DNA from: Scatosoma sp045650185
GTDB lineage: Bacteria > Bacillota > Clostridia > Christensenellales > Borkfalkiaceae
Direction of reading: 5' to 3'
Length of the DNA stretch: 64,000 nt
Assembly (NCBI GenBank): GCA_045650185.1
Contig: JAZRQY010000020.1
Location: 1-64,000 of the forward strand
The notes beneath the pieces were generated by a model. It saw only the letters and a list, made by a program, of their open reading frames with translations. It was not told the DNA's origin and made no database searches. Of this stretch, positions 56,783 to 64,000 are shown one piece after another (the stretch's first letter is position 1; every line of letters starts with the position of its first letter). Both the position numbers and the translations under genes were made by a program.

Positions 56783-58579
56783 ATGGCAGGAAAAGTAATT
56801 GGTATTGACCTTGGTACGACTAACTCGTGCGTGGCGGTTATGGAAGGCGGCGAGCCCGTCGTTATCCCTAACGCAGAAGGCGCAAGAACGACCCCTTCGG
56901 TGGTTTCGTTCCAGAAAGACGGTTCCCGTACTGTCGGTCAGATTGCAAAGCGTCAGGCGGTGGCAAACCCCGACAAGACGGTGATTTCGATTAAAAGACA
57001 CATGGGTTCGAACTACAAGGTAGACGTCGACGGTAAGGGCTATACTCCGCAGGAAATCTCTGCAATGACCCTTGCAAAGTTGAAGGCGGACGCTGAGGCT
57101 TACCTTGGCCAACCCGTAACGCAGGCGGTTATCACCTGCCCTGCATACTTCTCGGACAGCCAAAGACAGGCAACCAAGGACGCAGGTAAAATTGCAGGTC
57201 TTGAAGTATTGCGTATCATCAACGAGCCTACGGCGGCGGCGCTTGCGTACGGTCTTGATAAGGACAAGGGCGGCAAGGTCATGATTTACGACCTTGGCGG
57301 CGGTACGTTCGACGTTTCCATTCTCGATATCTCCGACGGCGTGTTCGAGGTTAAGGCAACCAACGGCGACACGAAACTCGGCGGCGACGACTGGGATAAC
57401 AAGATCATCGACTACTGTCTTGCAGAATTCAAGAAGGAAACGGGTATCGACCTTTCCGGCGATAAGATGGCAATGCAGCGTTTGAAAGAGGCGGCTGAAA
57501 AGGCGAAAATCGAGCTTTCCGGTATGTCCTCTACGGTGGTTTCCTTGCCGTTCATTACCTTTGCGGCAGGCAACGTACCCCAGAACTTGGAAGTTAACAT
57601 CACCAGAGAAAAATTCGAAATGATGACCGCTGACCTCTTGGCAAGAACGGTAGAGCCTATGAAGGCGGCTATGCGTGACGCAAAGCTTACCTACAGCGAC
57701 ATCGACAAGGTTATTTTGGTGGGCGGCTCCACCCGTATGCCTGCGGTAGTTGCAAAGGTACGCGAAGTGACCGGTAAGGAACCGTTCAAGGGCATCAACC
57801 CCGACGAATGCGTTGCAATCGGCGCGGCAATTCAGGGTGGCGTTTTGACGGGCGAAGTCAATGACGTATTGCTCCTCGACGTAACCCCTCTTTCCTTGGG
57901 TATCGAAACGCTGGGCGGCGTATTCACGAAAATCATCGAAAGAAACACGACTCTGCCTACGAAGAAGAGCCAAATCTTCTCCACGGCGGCAGATAATCAG
58001 ACGGGCGTTTCTATCCACGTATTGCAGGGTGAACGCGAATTCTGCGCAGACAACAAGACGCTTGGCAACTTCATGTTGACGGGCATTGCACCCGCTCCTC
58101 GTGGTATCCCTCAGATCGAGGTTACCTTCGACATCGACGCGAACGGTATCGTACACGTAACCGCGCAGGATAAGGGTACGGGCAAAACCACCGATATCAC
58201 CATCACCTCCTCGACCAACCTTTCCGAAGAAGAAATCGACAAGGCGGTTAAAGAGGCAGAACAGTTTGCCGAAGAGGACAAAAAGCGTAAGGAAAAGGTG
58301 GAAAACAAGAACAAGCTTGACAGCATGATCTTCTCCTGCGAACAGACGATGAAAGAGGCTGGCGACAAGCTGGACGAAAACGATAAGGCGACCTTGCAGG
58401 CGGCAATCGACGCGGCGAAGAAGGATCTCGAAAGCGGCGACGACGACAAAGTGAAGGCGGCTTATGACAAGCTGATGAACGACGTGCAGCCGGTATTCGC
58501 AAAGCTTTATCAGCAGAACGCAGGCGCGCAGGGTGGCCCTGACATGGGCGGCGCTGACGGCGGCGAATTCCATCAATAA
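56783..58579 (+). CDS. dnaK: Chaperone DnaK (Hsp70)
   Basis: Hsp70 of 598 residues. ATPase motifs are GIDLGTTNSCVAVMEGG, ITCPAYFSDSQRQATKDAG, IINEPTAAALAYGLDK, MIYDLGGGTFDVSIL and LVGGSTRMPAV. The substrate domain begins near VLLLDVTPLSLGIETLGG and the linker is intact. The C-terminal lid is slightly short and ends QQNAGAQGGPDMGGADGG. dnaJ follows after a hairpin. The usual hrcA-grpE-dnaK-dnaJ order is broken upstream. Confidence 0.98.
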   Translation: MAGKVIGIDLGTTNSCVAVMEGGEPVVIPNAEGARTTPSVVSFQKDGSRTVGQIAKRQAVANPDKTVISIKRHMGSNYKVDVDGKGYTPQEISAMTLAKLKADAEAYLGQPVTQAVITCPAYFSDSQRQATKDAGKIAGLEVLRIINEPTAAALAYGLDKDKGGKVMIYDLGGGTFDVSILDISDGVFEVKATNGDTKLGGDDWDNKIIDYCLAEFKKETGIDLSGDKMAMQRLKEAAEKAKIELSGMSSTVVSLPFITFAAGNVPQNLEVNITREKFEMMTADLLARTVEPMKAAMRDAKLTYSDIDKVILVGGSTRMPAVVAKVREVTGKEPFKGINPDECVAIGAAIQGGVLTGEVNDVLLLDVTPLSLGIETLGGVFTKIIERNTTLPTKKSQIFSTAADNQTGVSIHVLQGEREFCADNKTLGNFMLTGIAPAPRGIPQIEVTFDIDANGIVHVTAQDKGTGKTTDITITSSTNLSEEEIDKAVKEAEQFAEEDKKRKEKVENKNKLDSMIFSCEQTMKEAGDKLDENDKATLQAAIDAAKKDLESGDDDKVKAAYDKLMNDVQPVFAKLYQQNAGAQGGPDMGGADGGEFHQ

Positions 58580-58624
58580 TGCGTTGGGCCCGTACACGGG
58601 TGGCGCAAACGGATAAAAAATACA

Positions 58625-58652
58625 ACGGGCTTGGCGATTTTGCCAAGCCCGT
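58625..58652 (+). promoter_or_regulatory. Perfect hairpin between dnaK and dnaJ
   Basis: ACGGGCTTGGC-gatttt-GCCAAGCCCGT, an 11-bp stem with no T-run, ending three bases before the dnaJ GGAG. It probably protects the dnaK mRNA 3' end or lowers dnaJ translation. Confidence 0.7.
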
Positions 58653-58664
58653 ATGGAGTATAAT

Positions 58665-59795
58665 ATGGCAGAAAAAAGAAACTATTACGAGGTGCTGGGT
58701 GTAGAGCGTGGCGCAAGCGCGGACGAGATTAAATCCGCGTATCGTAAGCTGGCGATGAAATACCACCCCGATAGAAATCAGGGCAGTGAAGAGGCGGCAG
58801 AAAAATTCAAGGAGATCAACGAGGCGAATGAAACCCTCTCCGATCCCGAAAAGCGCAAGCAGTACGACTTTGAGCTTGACCATCCCGGTATGGGCGGCGG
58901 TGGCGGCTTTGGTGGTTTCGGTGGCTTTGAGGGCGGTTTCTCCGATATTTTTGAAGGCATCTTCGGTGGCGGCTTTGGTGGCTTTGGCGGTGGCAGAACG
59001 CAACGACAGGCCGTTGGCGCAAAGGTGCAGGTAGAGATGCCACTCAGCTTTATGGATGCGGCGAAAGGCTGCAGAAAGACTTTCCGCTATAAGCACAACG
59101 TTGCCTGCGGTACTTGTAACGGTACGGGCGCAAAGGGCGGTAAGGAATTTTCCACCTGCTCCCATTGTAATGGTACGGGTACAATCAAGACGGTGCGCAA
59201 TACCGTGTTTGGTAGAACCATTCAGCAAGGTCCTTGTCCCGATTGCGGCGGTAAAGGTAAAATCATCAAAGAAAAATGTCCCGATTGCCGTGGCAGAGGG
59301 ATTGTTGCCAAGGAAGAGGAATTGTCCATCAATATCCCTGCCGGCGCAGACACGGGCAGTTATATGCGCTTTGAAGGCAAGGGGCACGCGGTTGAAGGCG
59401 GTATTCCGGGCGACTTGATTGTTTCCTTCCGTGTGGAGGAACACAAGCTGTTCACCCGTGAACAGTTCGACTTACACGTGGATTTGCCCATCTCCTTCTT
59501 GACTGCCTCTATGGGTGGCAAGGTCAAAGTGCCTACCCTCGACGACACCATCGAATATACCATTCCCGAAGGCACGCAAAGTGGTAAGATTTTCCGTGTC
59601 CGTGGCAAAGGTATCAAGACTTCGCGTGGGACGGGGGATTTGTACTTACACGTGGTGGTGGAAGTGCCGAAGCTCTCTCGCGACCAAAAGAAGAAACTGG
59701 AAAAAGTCTTCGACGACATCGGCTTGAAACAGCAAGACCAGATGAAACGCTACGCAGACAATATGGAAGCTTTATACGGCGAAAAGCCTTACTAA
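58665..59795 (+). CDS. dnaJ: Chaperone DnaJ (Hsp40)
   Basis: DnaK co-chaperone of 376 residues. The J domain has YYEVLGVERGASADEIKSAYR and the HPD motif in KYHPDRN (about 30-36). A Gly/Phe-rich region (about 75-112) follows, then four zinc-finger repeats CGTCNGTG, CSHCNGTG, CPDCGGKG, CPDCRGRG, and the C-terminal peptide-binding domains. The ATG at 58665, 6 nt after GGAG, is preferred over 58653, which overlaps the hairpin. Confidence 0.97.
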   Translation: MAEKRNYYEVLGVERGASADEIKSAYRKLAMKYHPDRNQGSEEAAEKFKEINEANETLSDPEKRKQYDFELDHPGMGGGGGFGGFGGFEGGFSDIFEGIFGGGFGGFGGGRTQRQAVGAKVQVEMPLSFMDAAKGCRKTFRYKHNVACGTCNGTGAKGGKEFSTCSHCNGTGTIKTVRNTVFGRTIQQGPCPDCGGKGKIIKEKCPDCRGRGIVAKEEELSINIPAGADTGSYMRFEGKGHAVEGGIPGDLIVSFRVEEHKLFTREQFDLHVDLPISFLTASMGGKVKVPTLDDTIEYTIPEGTQSGKIFRVRGKGIKTSRGTGDLYLHVVVEVPKLSRDQKKKLEKVFDDIGLKQQDQMKRYADNMEALYGEKPY

Positions 59796-59801
59796 AAAAG
59801 A

Positions 59802-59827
59802 AACAGAGCTTAGGCTCTGTTTTTTTT
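59802..59827 (+). terminator. Intrinsic terminator after dnaJ
   Basis: Perfect stem AACAGAGC-ttag-GCTCTGTT with a long T-run. Confidence 0.92.
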
Positions 59828-59839
59828 GTAATGAAACGG

Positions 59840-59868
59840 TTGAAAAATACTTGTGGATATGCTATAAT
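59840..59868 (+). promoter_or_regulatory. Promoter of prmA
   Basis: TTGAAA (59840-59845), 17-nt spacer, TATAAT (59863-59868), 20 nt before the ATG. Confidence 0.78.
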
Positions 59869-59888
59869 AGCCTAAAAGAGGTGAAATT

Positions 59889-60842
59889 ATGAAATACGTA
59901 GAATTGACGGTACATACGACGACGGAGGCGAGTGAAATCCTTGCCGATATTATGTGGGGGTACACCGACTTTGGGGTGACCATTTGCGATAGGAACGATA
60001 TCATCGCTCTGCAAAAGAGTAAGGACACGATGTACTGGGATTATATGGACGATAACTTGTCTGAGGACAAGCCCTCGGACGTGCTGGTGAAATGCTACGT
60101 CGAGGCGGATACGGCGGAGGAGGTCATTCGTTCAATCTTAAACGATATCAGTACGGCGAAGGAAAATTGTGGCGGCGCGTTGCCCTTCGGTACGCTGGAG
60201 GACACCAAGCGCACGGTGGATGGCGACGATTGGATTGACGTTTGGAAAAAGCATTTCCGTCCCATTCACTTGGGGCGTATCGTGGTCGTGCCCGAATGGA
60301 TTGACTATACGCCTGCTGAAGGGGAGTTGATTGTGCTTTTGGACAGCAATATGGCGTTCGGCACAGGGGAACACGAAACGACCTCGTCCGTCGTTGAACT
60401 GATGCAGGAATACGTGCAGGAGGACTCCGTTTGTATTGATGTAGGCTGTGGTAGTGGTATCTTGGGGATTTCCGCCATCAAGCTTGGCGCAAAGAAAGCG
60501 TATCTTACCGATATCGACGAGGTGGCGGTGCTTTCTGCTACCCACAACAGTAAGTTGAACAGCACGGACGATAAGACTGTGGTGGCACTTAGCAACCTTT
60601 TAGACGACACGGATATCCAAGGCGACGTAATGATGGCGAATATCACGGGTGAGATTTTAGTGATGCTTGCGCCCTCGATTCCGAAGAACTTGAAAAAGGA
60701 CGGCGTACTGCTTCTTAGCGGTATCATCGAAAATCGTTTGCAGATGGTCAAAGACGCTTATGCGGCGGTCGGTATGGAAGTTGTCAAAGAGAAGAGAAAG
60801 GGGGAATGGTTTGCCCTCGTATTAAAACATAAAAAGGATTAA
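59889..60842 (+). CDS. prmA: Ribosomal protein L11 methyltransferase
   Basis: SAM-dependent methyltransferase of 317 residues. The N-terminal substrate domain (about 1-100) includes YVELTVHTTTEASEILADIM. The catalytic domain has AFGTGEHETTSSVVELMQ, VCIDVGCGSGILGISAIKLGAK and MMANITGEILVML. prmA-rsmE-mtaB after dnaJ is the standard Firmicutes order. AGAGGTG precedes the ATG. Confidence 0.95.
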   Translation: MKYVELTVHTTTEASEILADIMWGYTDFGVTICDRNDIIALQKSKDTMYWDYMDDNLSEDKPSDVLVKCYVEADTAEEVIRSILNDISTAKENCGGALPFGTLEDTKRTVDGDDWIDVWKKHFRPIHLGRIVVVPEWIDYTPAEGELIVLLDSNMAFGTGEHETTSSVVELMQEYVQEDSVCIDVGCGSGILGISAIKLGAKKAYLTDIDEVAVLSATHNSKLNSTDDKTVVALSNLLDDTDIQGDVMMANITGEILVMLAPSIPKNLKKDGVLLLSGIIENRLQMVKDAYAAVGMEVVKEKRKGEWFALVLKHKKD

Positions 60843-61595
60843 GTGGCGGACATGTCTGCGTTAAAACGGTTTTTTGTAGAAAAAATTGAAGAACAAACTG
60901 TGCTTTGCGGCGAGGAATTCGAACACGCGAAGAACGTTTTGCGCCTTGGCGTAGGCGATGAGGTGATTCTGCTGGACAACAGCGGTGTGGAATACACCGC
61001 CGTGATTGCCGAGGCCTCGAAAAAGCAAATGCTATTAAACGTCATAGGCAAGGCGGTAGGCGACAAAGAGGCCGCCGTGGACGTTGCGCTTGTGTTCGGC
61101 TATTTGAAGAACGCCGACAAAAACGAGTTTATCGTACAGAAAGCGGTGGAGCTTGGCGTTAAAAAAATCGTGGCGTTCTCCTCTGAGTTTTCCTCGGCTT
61201 ATATGAACGCCAACAAGCTGGAACGCCTGAACAAGGTCAGCAGAGAGGCGGCGAAACAATGTATGCGCTCGGTTGCGCCTGTGGTAGAATATGAGGACAC
61301 CTTGGAAGGGGCGTTGCGTTCGGTGGATGGATGTAAAAACAAGCTCTTCGCCTGCGAATTTGCAACGGAAAGCAAGGTGGAGCTTTCCACTCTCAGCGGC
61401 TCGACGGCGATTGTTATCGGTAGCGAAGGGGGCTTTTCACGCGCGGAAGAGGAGCTTGCGGCGGCGATGGGCTTTGCTTCCATCACGCTTGGGAAGCGTA
61501 TCCTGCGCGCGGAAACGGCGGCGGTGGCGCTGACCTCGGTCGTGATGTTTTCGCTGGGTGAATTGGGTGAAAACAAGGGGGCAGGTACAAGGTGA
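60843..61595 (+). CDS. rsmE: 16S rRNA (uracil-1498-N3)-methyltransferase
   Basis: SPOUT methyltransferase of 250 residues. The PUA-like N-terminus has RFFVEKI and HAKNVLRLGVGDEVILLDNSG. The knot motifs are IVIGSEGGFSRAEEELA and LGKRILRAETAAVALT. I take the GTG at 60843 directly after the prmA stop, preceded by AAAAGG; an ATG three codons later is possible. The end overlaps mtaB (GTGA). Confidence 0.95.
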   Translation: MADMSALKRFFVEKIEEQTVLCGEEFEHAKNVLRLGVGDEVILLDNSGVEYTAVIAEASKKQMLLNVIGKAVGDKEAAVDVALVFGYLKNADKNEFIVQKAVELGVKKIVAFSSEFSSAYMNANKLERLNKVSREAAKQCMRSVAPVVEYEDTLEGALRSVDGCKNKLFACEFATESKVELSTLSGSTAIVIGSEGGFSRAEEELAAAMGFASITLGKRILRAETAAVALTSVVMFSLGELGENKGAGTR

Positions 61596-62854
61596 AGGCG
61601 GTAGTATTCACGCTTGGCTGTAAGGTCAACGACGTAGAGAGCGGGTCTTTAATCCGTGGCTTAGAGGAGCTTGGGTATACCGTTTCTCGCTATATTGAGG
61701 AAGGTGCCGACCTATATATCATCAACACCTGTGCGGTGACGGCAGAGGCAGAACGCAAGAGTCGGCAAACGGTAGGCAAGGCAATTAAGGCAGGCAGTAG
61801 CGCTAAAATTATCGTCTGCGGCTGTGCCTCGCAACGGGATGCAAAGCAGTTCTTTGATAAGAGTGAAAACGTCTTTTTCGTATCGGGTGCGCAGGCGAAG
61901 AATCGTATTTTGGAGTTGGCGCAGGCGGGATTCCCTGACGAAAAGAGTGGGATTTGCCTTGAAGATAGCGGAAAAATCTACGAGGAAATGCCCTCGCCTG
62001 AATGCTTAAAAACCCGCAATTTTGTCAAAATCCAAGACGGGTGCAATCGGTTCTGCTCCTATTGTATCATCCCCTATCTGCGTGGGCGCAGTCGTTCAAG
62101 AAAGCTGTCGTCTGTTGTGGAGGAGGTGTTCTCCTCTTCGTCGGCGGAAACGGTGCTGACGGGGATAGACATTTCCGATTATCGGGATGAGGATGGCAAT
62201 ACGTTCGTGGATTTGTTGCTCGCGTTAAAGGACGCTCCCACCCGTATTCGCTTGGGGTCGATTGAGGTTAGCCTAATCACGGACGAGTTTTTGTCGGCGG
62301 CAAAGCAGGTGAAGTCCTTTGCTCCGCAATTCCACTTATCCTTGCAAAGCGGCTCGAATGCCGTACTAAAGAGTATGAATCGCCACTATACGCGTGAAGA
62401 ATATTTGGCGGCATGCCGAAAAATTTACGAGGCGTTTCCCGATGCCTCTATCACGACGGACATCATCGTCGGTTTTCCTACGGAAACGGAGGAGGATTTC
62501 TTGCAGTCGGTGCGGATTGTAGAGGAGGCGAGGTTCTTGCAGGTACACGCATTCCCGTACTCGCCTCGGCAGGGCACGGTGGCGTTTAGGAAATACAAGG
62601 AGCTGCCCTCGGCTGTGAAAAAACAGCGTGTGGATACTCTCTTAGAAAAGGCGGCTGAGGTGAAGAAGGCATATTTGCAACGCTTTGTAGGTAAGCAGCT
62701 TTCCGTGGTGTGGGAATACTGCTCGCAGGGCTACTGGGAAGGGTATTCGGAGAACTATATTCGGGTGTATGTCGAGGATAAAACGGGCAAAGAACCCACC
62801 CAAGTACGCGTTGAAGGATTGTATAAGGACGGCGTTTTAGCGTCGAGCATATAA
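61592..62854 (+). CDS. mtaB: tRNA t6A37 methylthiotransferase MtaB
   Basis: Radical SAM methylthiotransferase that converts t6A37 to ms2t6A37, 420 residues. The N-terminal UPF0004 domain has FTLGCKVNDVES and INTCAVTAEAERKSRQ, with a further cysteine in VCGCASQRD. The radical SAM motif is CNRFCSYCIIPYLRGRSRSR, and a C-terminal TRAM-like domain ends the protein. It starts with GTG overlapping the rsmE stop. It acts on the product of the tsa genes found elsewhere in the window. Confidence 0.95.
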   Translation: MKAVVFTLGCKVNDVESGSLIRGLEELGYTVSRYIEEGADLYIINTCAVTAEAERKSRQTVGKAIKAGSSAKIIVCGCASQRDAKQFFDKSENVFFVSGAQAKNRILELAQAGFPDEKSGICLEDSGKIYEEMPSPECLKTRNFVKIQDGCNRFCSYCIIPYLRGRSRSRKLSSVVEEVFSSSSAETVLTGIDISDYRDEDGNTFVDLLLALKDAPTRIRLGSIEVSLITDEFLSAAKQVKSFAPQFHLSLQSGSNAVLKSMNRHYTREEYLAACRKIYEAFPDASITTDIIVGFPTETEEDFLQSVRIVEEARFLQVHAFPYSPRQGTVAFRKYKELPSAVKKQRVDTLLEKAAEVKKAYLQRFVGKQLSVVWEYCSQGYWEGYSENYIRVYVEDKTGKEPTQVRVEGLYKDGVLASSI

Positions 62855-62865
62855 GGAGAAGGATT

Positions 62866-63201
62866 ATGGAAAACTGTATTTTTTGTAAAATCGTTGCAGG
62901 GGTAATTCCCTCCCCGAGATTGTACGAGGATGAAAAAATGATCGTCATTCGGGACATCGAGCCGAAGGCAAAATTGCATTATCTCTGCATTCCAAAGCAG
63001 CATTTTGCTCTGCTCTCGGAAATGGACGAGGAGAGGGCGGAAATTGTTAAGCACCTTTTCAAAACGATTCCTACGCTTGAAAAAACGCTTGGGCTTGAGG
63101 GCGGCTATCGTGTGATTATCAATCAGGGCGAGGACGGTGGGCAGACCGTACCCCACCTGCATATCCACCTCTTAGGCGGTGAAAAACTGAGCGATTTCTA
63201 A
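62866..63201 (+). CDS. HIT-family nucleotide-binding protein (HinT-like)
   Basis: 111 residues, Hint branch of the histidine-triad hydrolases (purine nucleoside phosphoramidase activity in the family). Motifs are CIFCKIVAGVIPSPRLYED, KLHYLCIPKQHF and the triad in TVPHLHIHLLGG. It follows mtaB by 11 nt with an AAGGAGAAGG site. Confidence 0.95.
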   Translation: MENCIFCKIVAGVIPSPRLYEDEKMIVIRDIEPKAKLHYLCIPKQHFALLSEMDEERAEIVKHLFKTIPTLEKTLGLEGGYRVIINQGEDGGQTVPHLHIHLLGGEKLSDF

Positions 63202-63228
63202 GGTATAAAAACAGTATATAGAGGCAAT

Positions 63229-63262
63229 ACTCCTTTCCGTATCTACGGGGAGGAGTTTTTTT
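63229..63262 (+). terminator. Terminator-like hairpin carrying the next gene's Shine-Dalgarno
   Basis: ACTCCTTTCCGT (63229-63240), loop ATCT, ACGGGGAGGAGT (63245-63256), a 12-bp stem with two G-U pairs. T continues to 63262 and the ATG follows at 63263. GGGGAGGAG in the 3' arm is the ribosome binding site. It has the same design as 4210-4246. Confidence 0.75.
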
Positions 63263-63709
63263 ATGCGATTTAGGAACTGGCTGTCGTTGCTGTTTTGCGG
63301 TGTTCTTTGCGGCGCAATGCTGCTCTGTTGTGGTGCACTCTGCAATCCTTGCGGCAGGGCACTTGGCGGTGTGGAAACGGGCAGGGAATATTACCTGTAC
63401 AGCCCTTCTTCGCAGGCGAAAATTGTGGAAAGGCTTTCCTTTTCAGACTATTTCTCTTTGGTGGGCGAAAAATACACTCTGCGTTTTTCTTCTGAGGAGG
63501 CGGCGAATGCTTACGTGGAAAACCTGCTGAGTGAAAAGGGGGCGCGGACGGTGTTTGAGGAGTGCGTTGCAGGCGTGCGGTCGATTTACGCCTACGTTGC
63601 CGACGGGCGCGAAGGAGTACAGATCTCTGCCGGCAGAGTAAACCTACACTTGGCGATTTGCGGTAAGGAAGTGCAGGTGGGCACGCCGATTATCTTTGGT
63701 GGCTACTGA
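63263..63709 (+). CDS. Small secreted protein, possibly YwmB-like
   Basis: 148 residues. An N-terminal hydrophobic segment (about 6-28) contains several cysteines (LLFCGVLCGAMLLCCGALC), so it may be a signal peptide or lipoprotein signal. The mature part ends SAGRVNLHLAICGKEVQVGTPIIFGGY. The pattern recalls the C-terminus of YwmB-like proteins near spoIID/spoIIQ in Firmicutes, but the match is weak. A membrane-anchored protein follows. Its start lies directly after the terminator-like hairpin. I do not assign a function. Confidence 0.7.
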   Translation: MRFRNWLSLLFCGVLCGAMLLCCGALCNPCGRALGGVETGREYYLYSPSSQAKIVERLSFSDYFSLVGEKYTLRFSSEEAANAYVENLLSEKGARTVFEECVAGVRSIYAYVADGREGVQISAGRVNLHLAICGKEVQVGTPIIFGGY

Positions 63710-63796
63710 CAAAAAAATGCTTTTTGGGTGGATGTATAAAATGAAGACAATCGGGCAATAAACAGTACACGAAACCATTTTTGGAGGATAGAAACA

Positions 63797-64000
63797 ATGC
63801 GAGAACACAAAGACGAAAAGGAAACCCCTCAGGGAAGACAAAGGAAAGTAAAATTCAACTGGAAGGATAAGCAAGCTTGGATCGGGCTTACCTCGGCTTG
63901 CGTAGCCGTTGTGGTTGCCGTCCTGCTCATCATTGGTGTTGCAGGAAGCAGTCAGCCTTCGATTGACACCGGGAACGTGGGGAACTCGGCGCCTGGCGAC
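63797..64000 (+). CDS. Start of a membrane-anchored extracytoplasmic protein (partial)
   Basis: Only 68 codons are visible before the window ends. A basic, charged cytoplasmic tail (about 1-28, REHKDEKETPQGRQRKVKF) is followed by one hydrophobic helix (about 32-50, LTSACVAVVVAVLLIIGVAG), and then a Ser/Gly/Pro-rich outside linker. This type II layout is common for M23 peptidases such as SpoIIQ and for other cell-wall proteins, but no domain is visible. TTGGAGG precedes the ATG. Confidence 0.75.
   Translation, partial: MREHKDEKETPQGRQRKVKFNWKDKQAWIGLTSACVAVVVAVLLIIGVAGSSQPSIDTGNVGNSAPGD

Noticed and set aside
56726..58597. A 623-codon open frame on the minus strand over dnaK
   Set aside because: Antisense frames of dnaK are long in many genomes because of codon bias. 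No promoter or ribosome binding site was seen for it.
59847..59857. DnaA box in the prmA promoter (TGTGGATAT)
   Set aside because: A single near-match inside a promoter spacer. Isolated boxes are expected by chance.
63717..63761. 14-codon frame between the last two genes
   Set aside because: No ribosome binding site and no distinctive composition.

Overview
The window is chromosomal DNA from a spore-forming member of the Firmicutes, class Clostridia, probably an uncultured gut-type lineage. The evidence is the spoIIGA-sigE-sigG-ylmC sporulation block, the SCIFF peptide with its radical SAM maturase (scfA/scfB), the RSH-MBL-hemZ block, RibU- and VanW-type genes, and typical sigma-A promoters (TTGACA-17-TATAAT) with strong AGGAGG ribosome binding sites. 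Most genes are housekeeping and lie on the plus strand. The exceptions are an amino-acid ABC transporter operon (about 1-1784) and the dnaA-mnmG pair (22666-25903). I saw no rRNA, tRNA, phage, insertion sequence or CRISPR array.

Layout. 1-1.8 kb: polar amino-acid uptake operon (minus), whose binding protein looks circularly permuted. 2.1-9.1 kb: tgt, a 25-residue membrane peptide, yajC, a TIGR04086-type membrane protein, scfA, scfB and a divergent secD-secF pair. 9.2-15.7 kb: recJ, bifunctional (p)ppGpp synthetase/hydrolase, MBL hydrolase, hemZ. 15.8-18.9 kb: a three-gene cassette of two secreted proteins with SipW/TasA-style signal peptides flanking a SipW-type signal peptidase fused to a duplicated C-terminal domain. 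19-22.6 kb: rpsO, pnp and a glycosyltransferase that looks leaderless. 22.7-28.8 kb: mnmG and dnaA diverging from recF, then a PHP phosphoesterase and a VanW protein. 28.9-40.7 kb: asnS, plsX, rnc, smc, ftsY, an ABC exporter, trmD, rbgA, rnhB, yraN. 40.8-43.7 kb: sporulation sigma block. 43.9-47.2 kb: two-component system plus an unknown membrane protein. 47.3-53.1 kb: ribU-like transporter, tsaE, tsaB, rimI, a hydrolase with an apparent ACG start, a membrane-fused MurF-like ligase and ddl. 53.2-62.9 kb: obg, yhbY, grpE, an SDR oxidoreductase, dnaK, dnaJ, prmA, rsmE, mtaB and a HIT protein. 63.2 kb to the end: a small secreted protein and the start of a membrane-anchored protein.

The most unusual material is non-coding. 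Three arrays of tiny hairpins (3397-3507, 43283-43362, 51771-51874) are built from different short stems, mostly with three-base loops, joined by a fixed 7-base linker: GTGAAAT in the first, its reverse complement in the second, TCGATAT in the third. The first and third arrays share the same opening and closing hairpins although their linkers differ. A second repeat family has two identical 118-bp copies around a diverged copy downstream of the SDR gene, and a remote relative after tgt. Three genes (4247, 51959, 63263) start directly downstream of an intrinsic-terminator-like hairpin whose 3' arm carries the Shine-Dalgarno sequence and whose T-run fills the gap to the start codon.

All calls come from reading the sequence and remembered family motifs. 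No database search, folding program or expression data were used.
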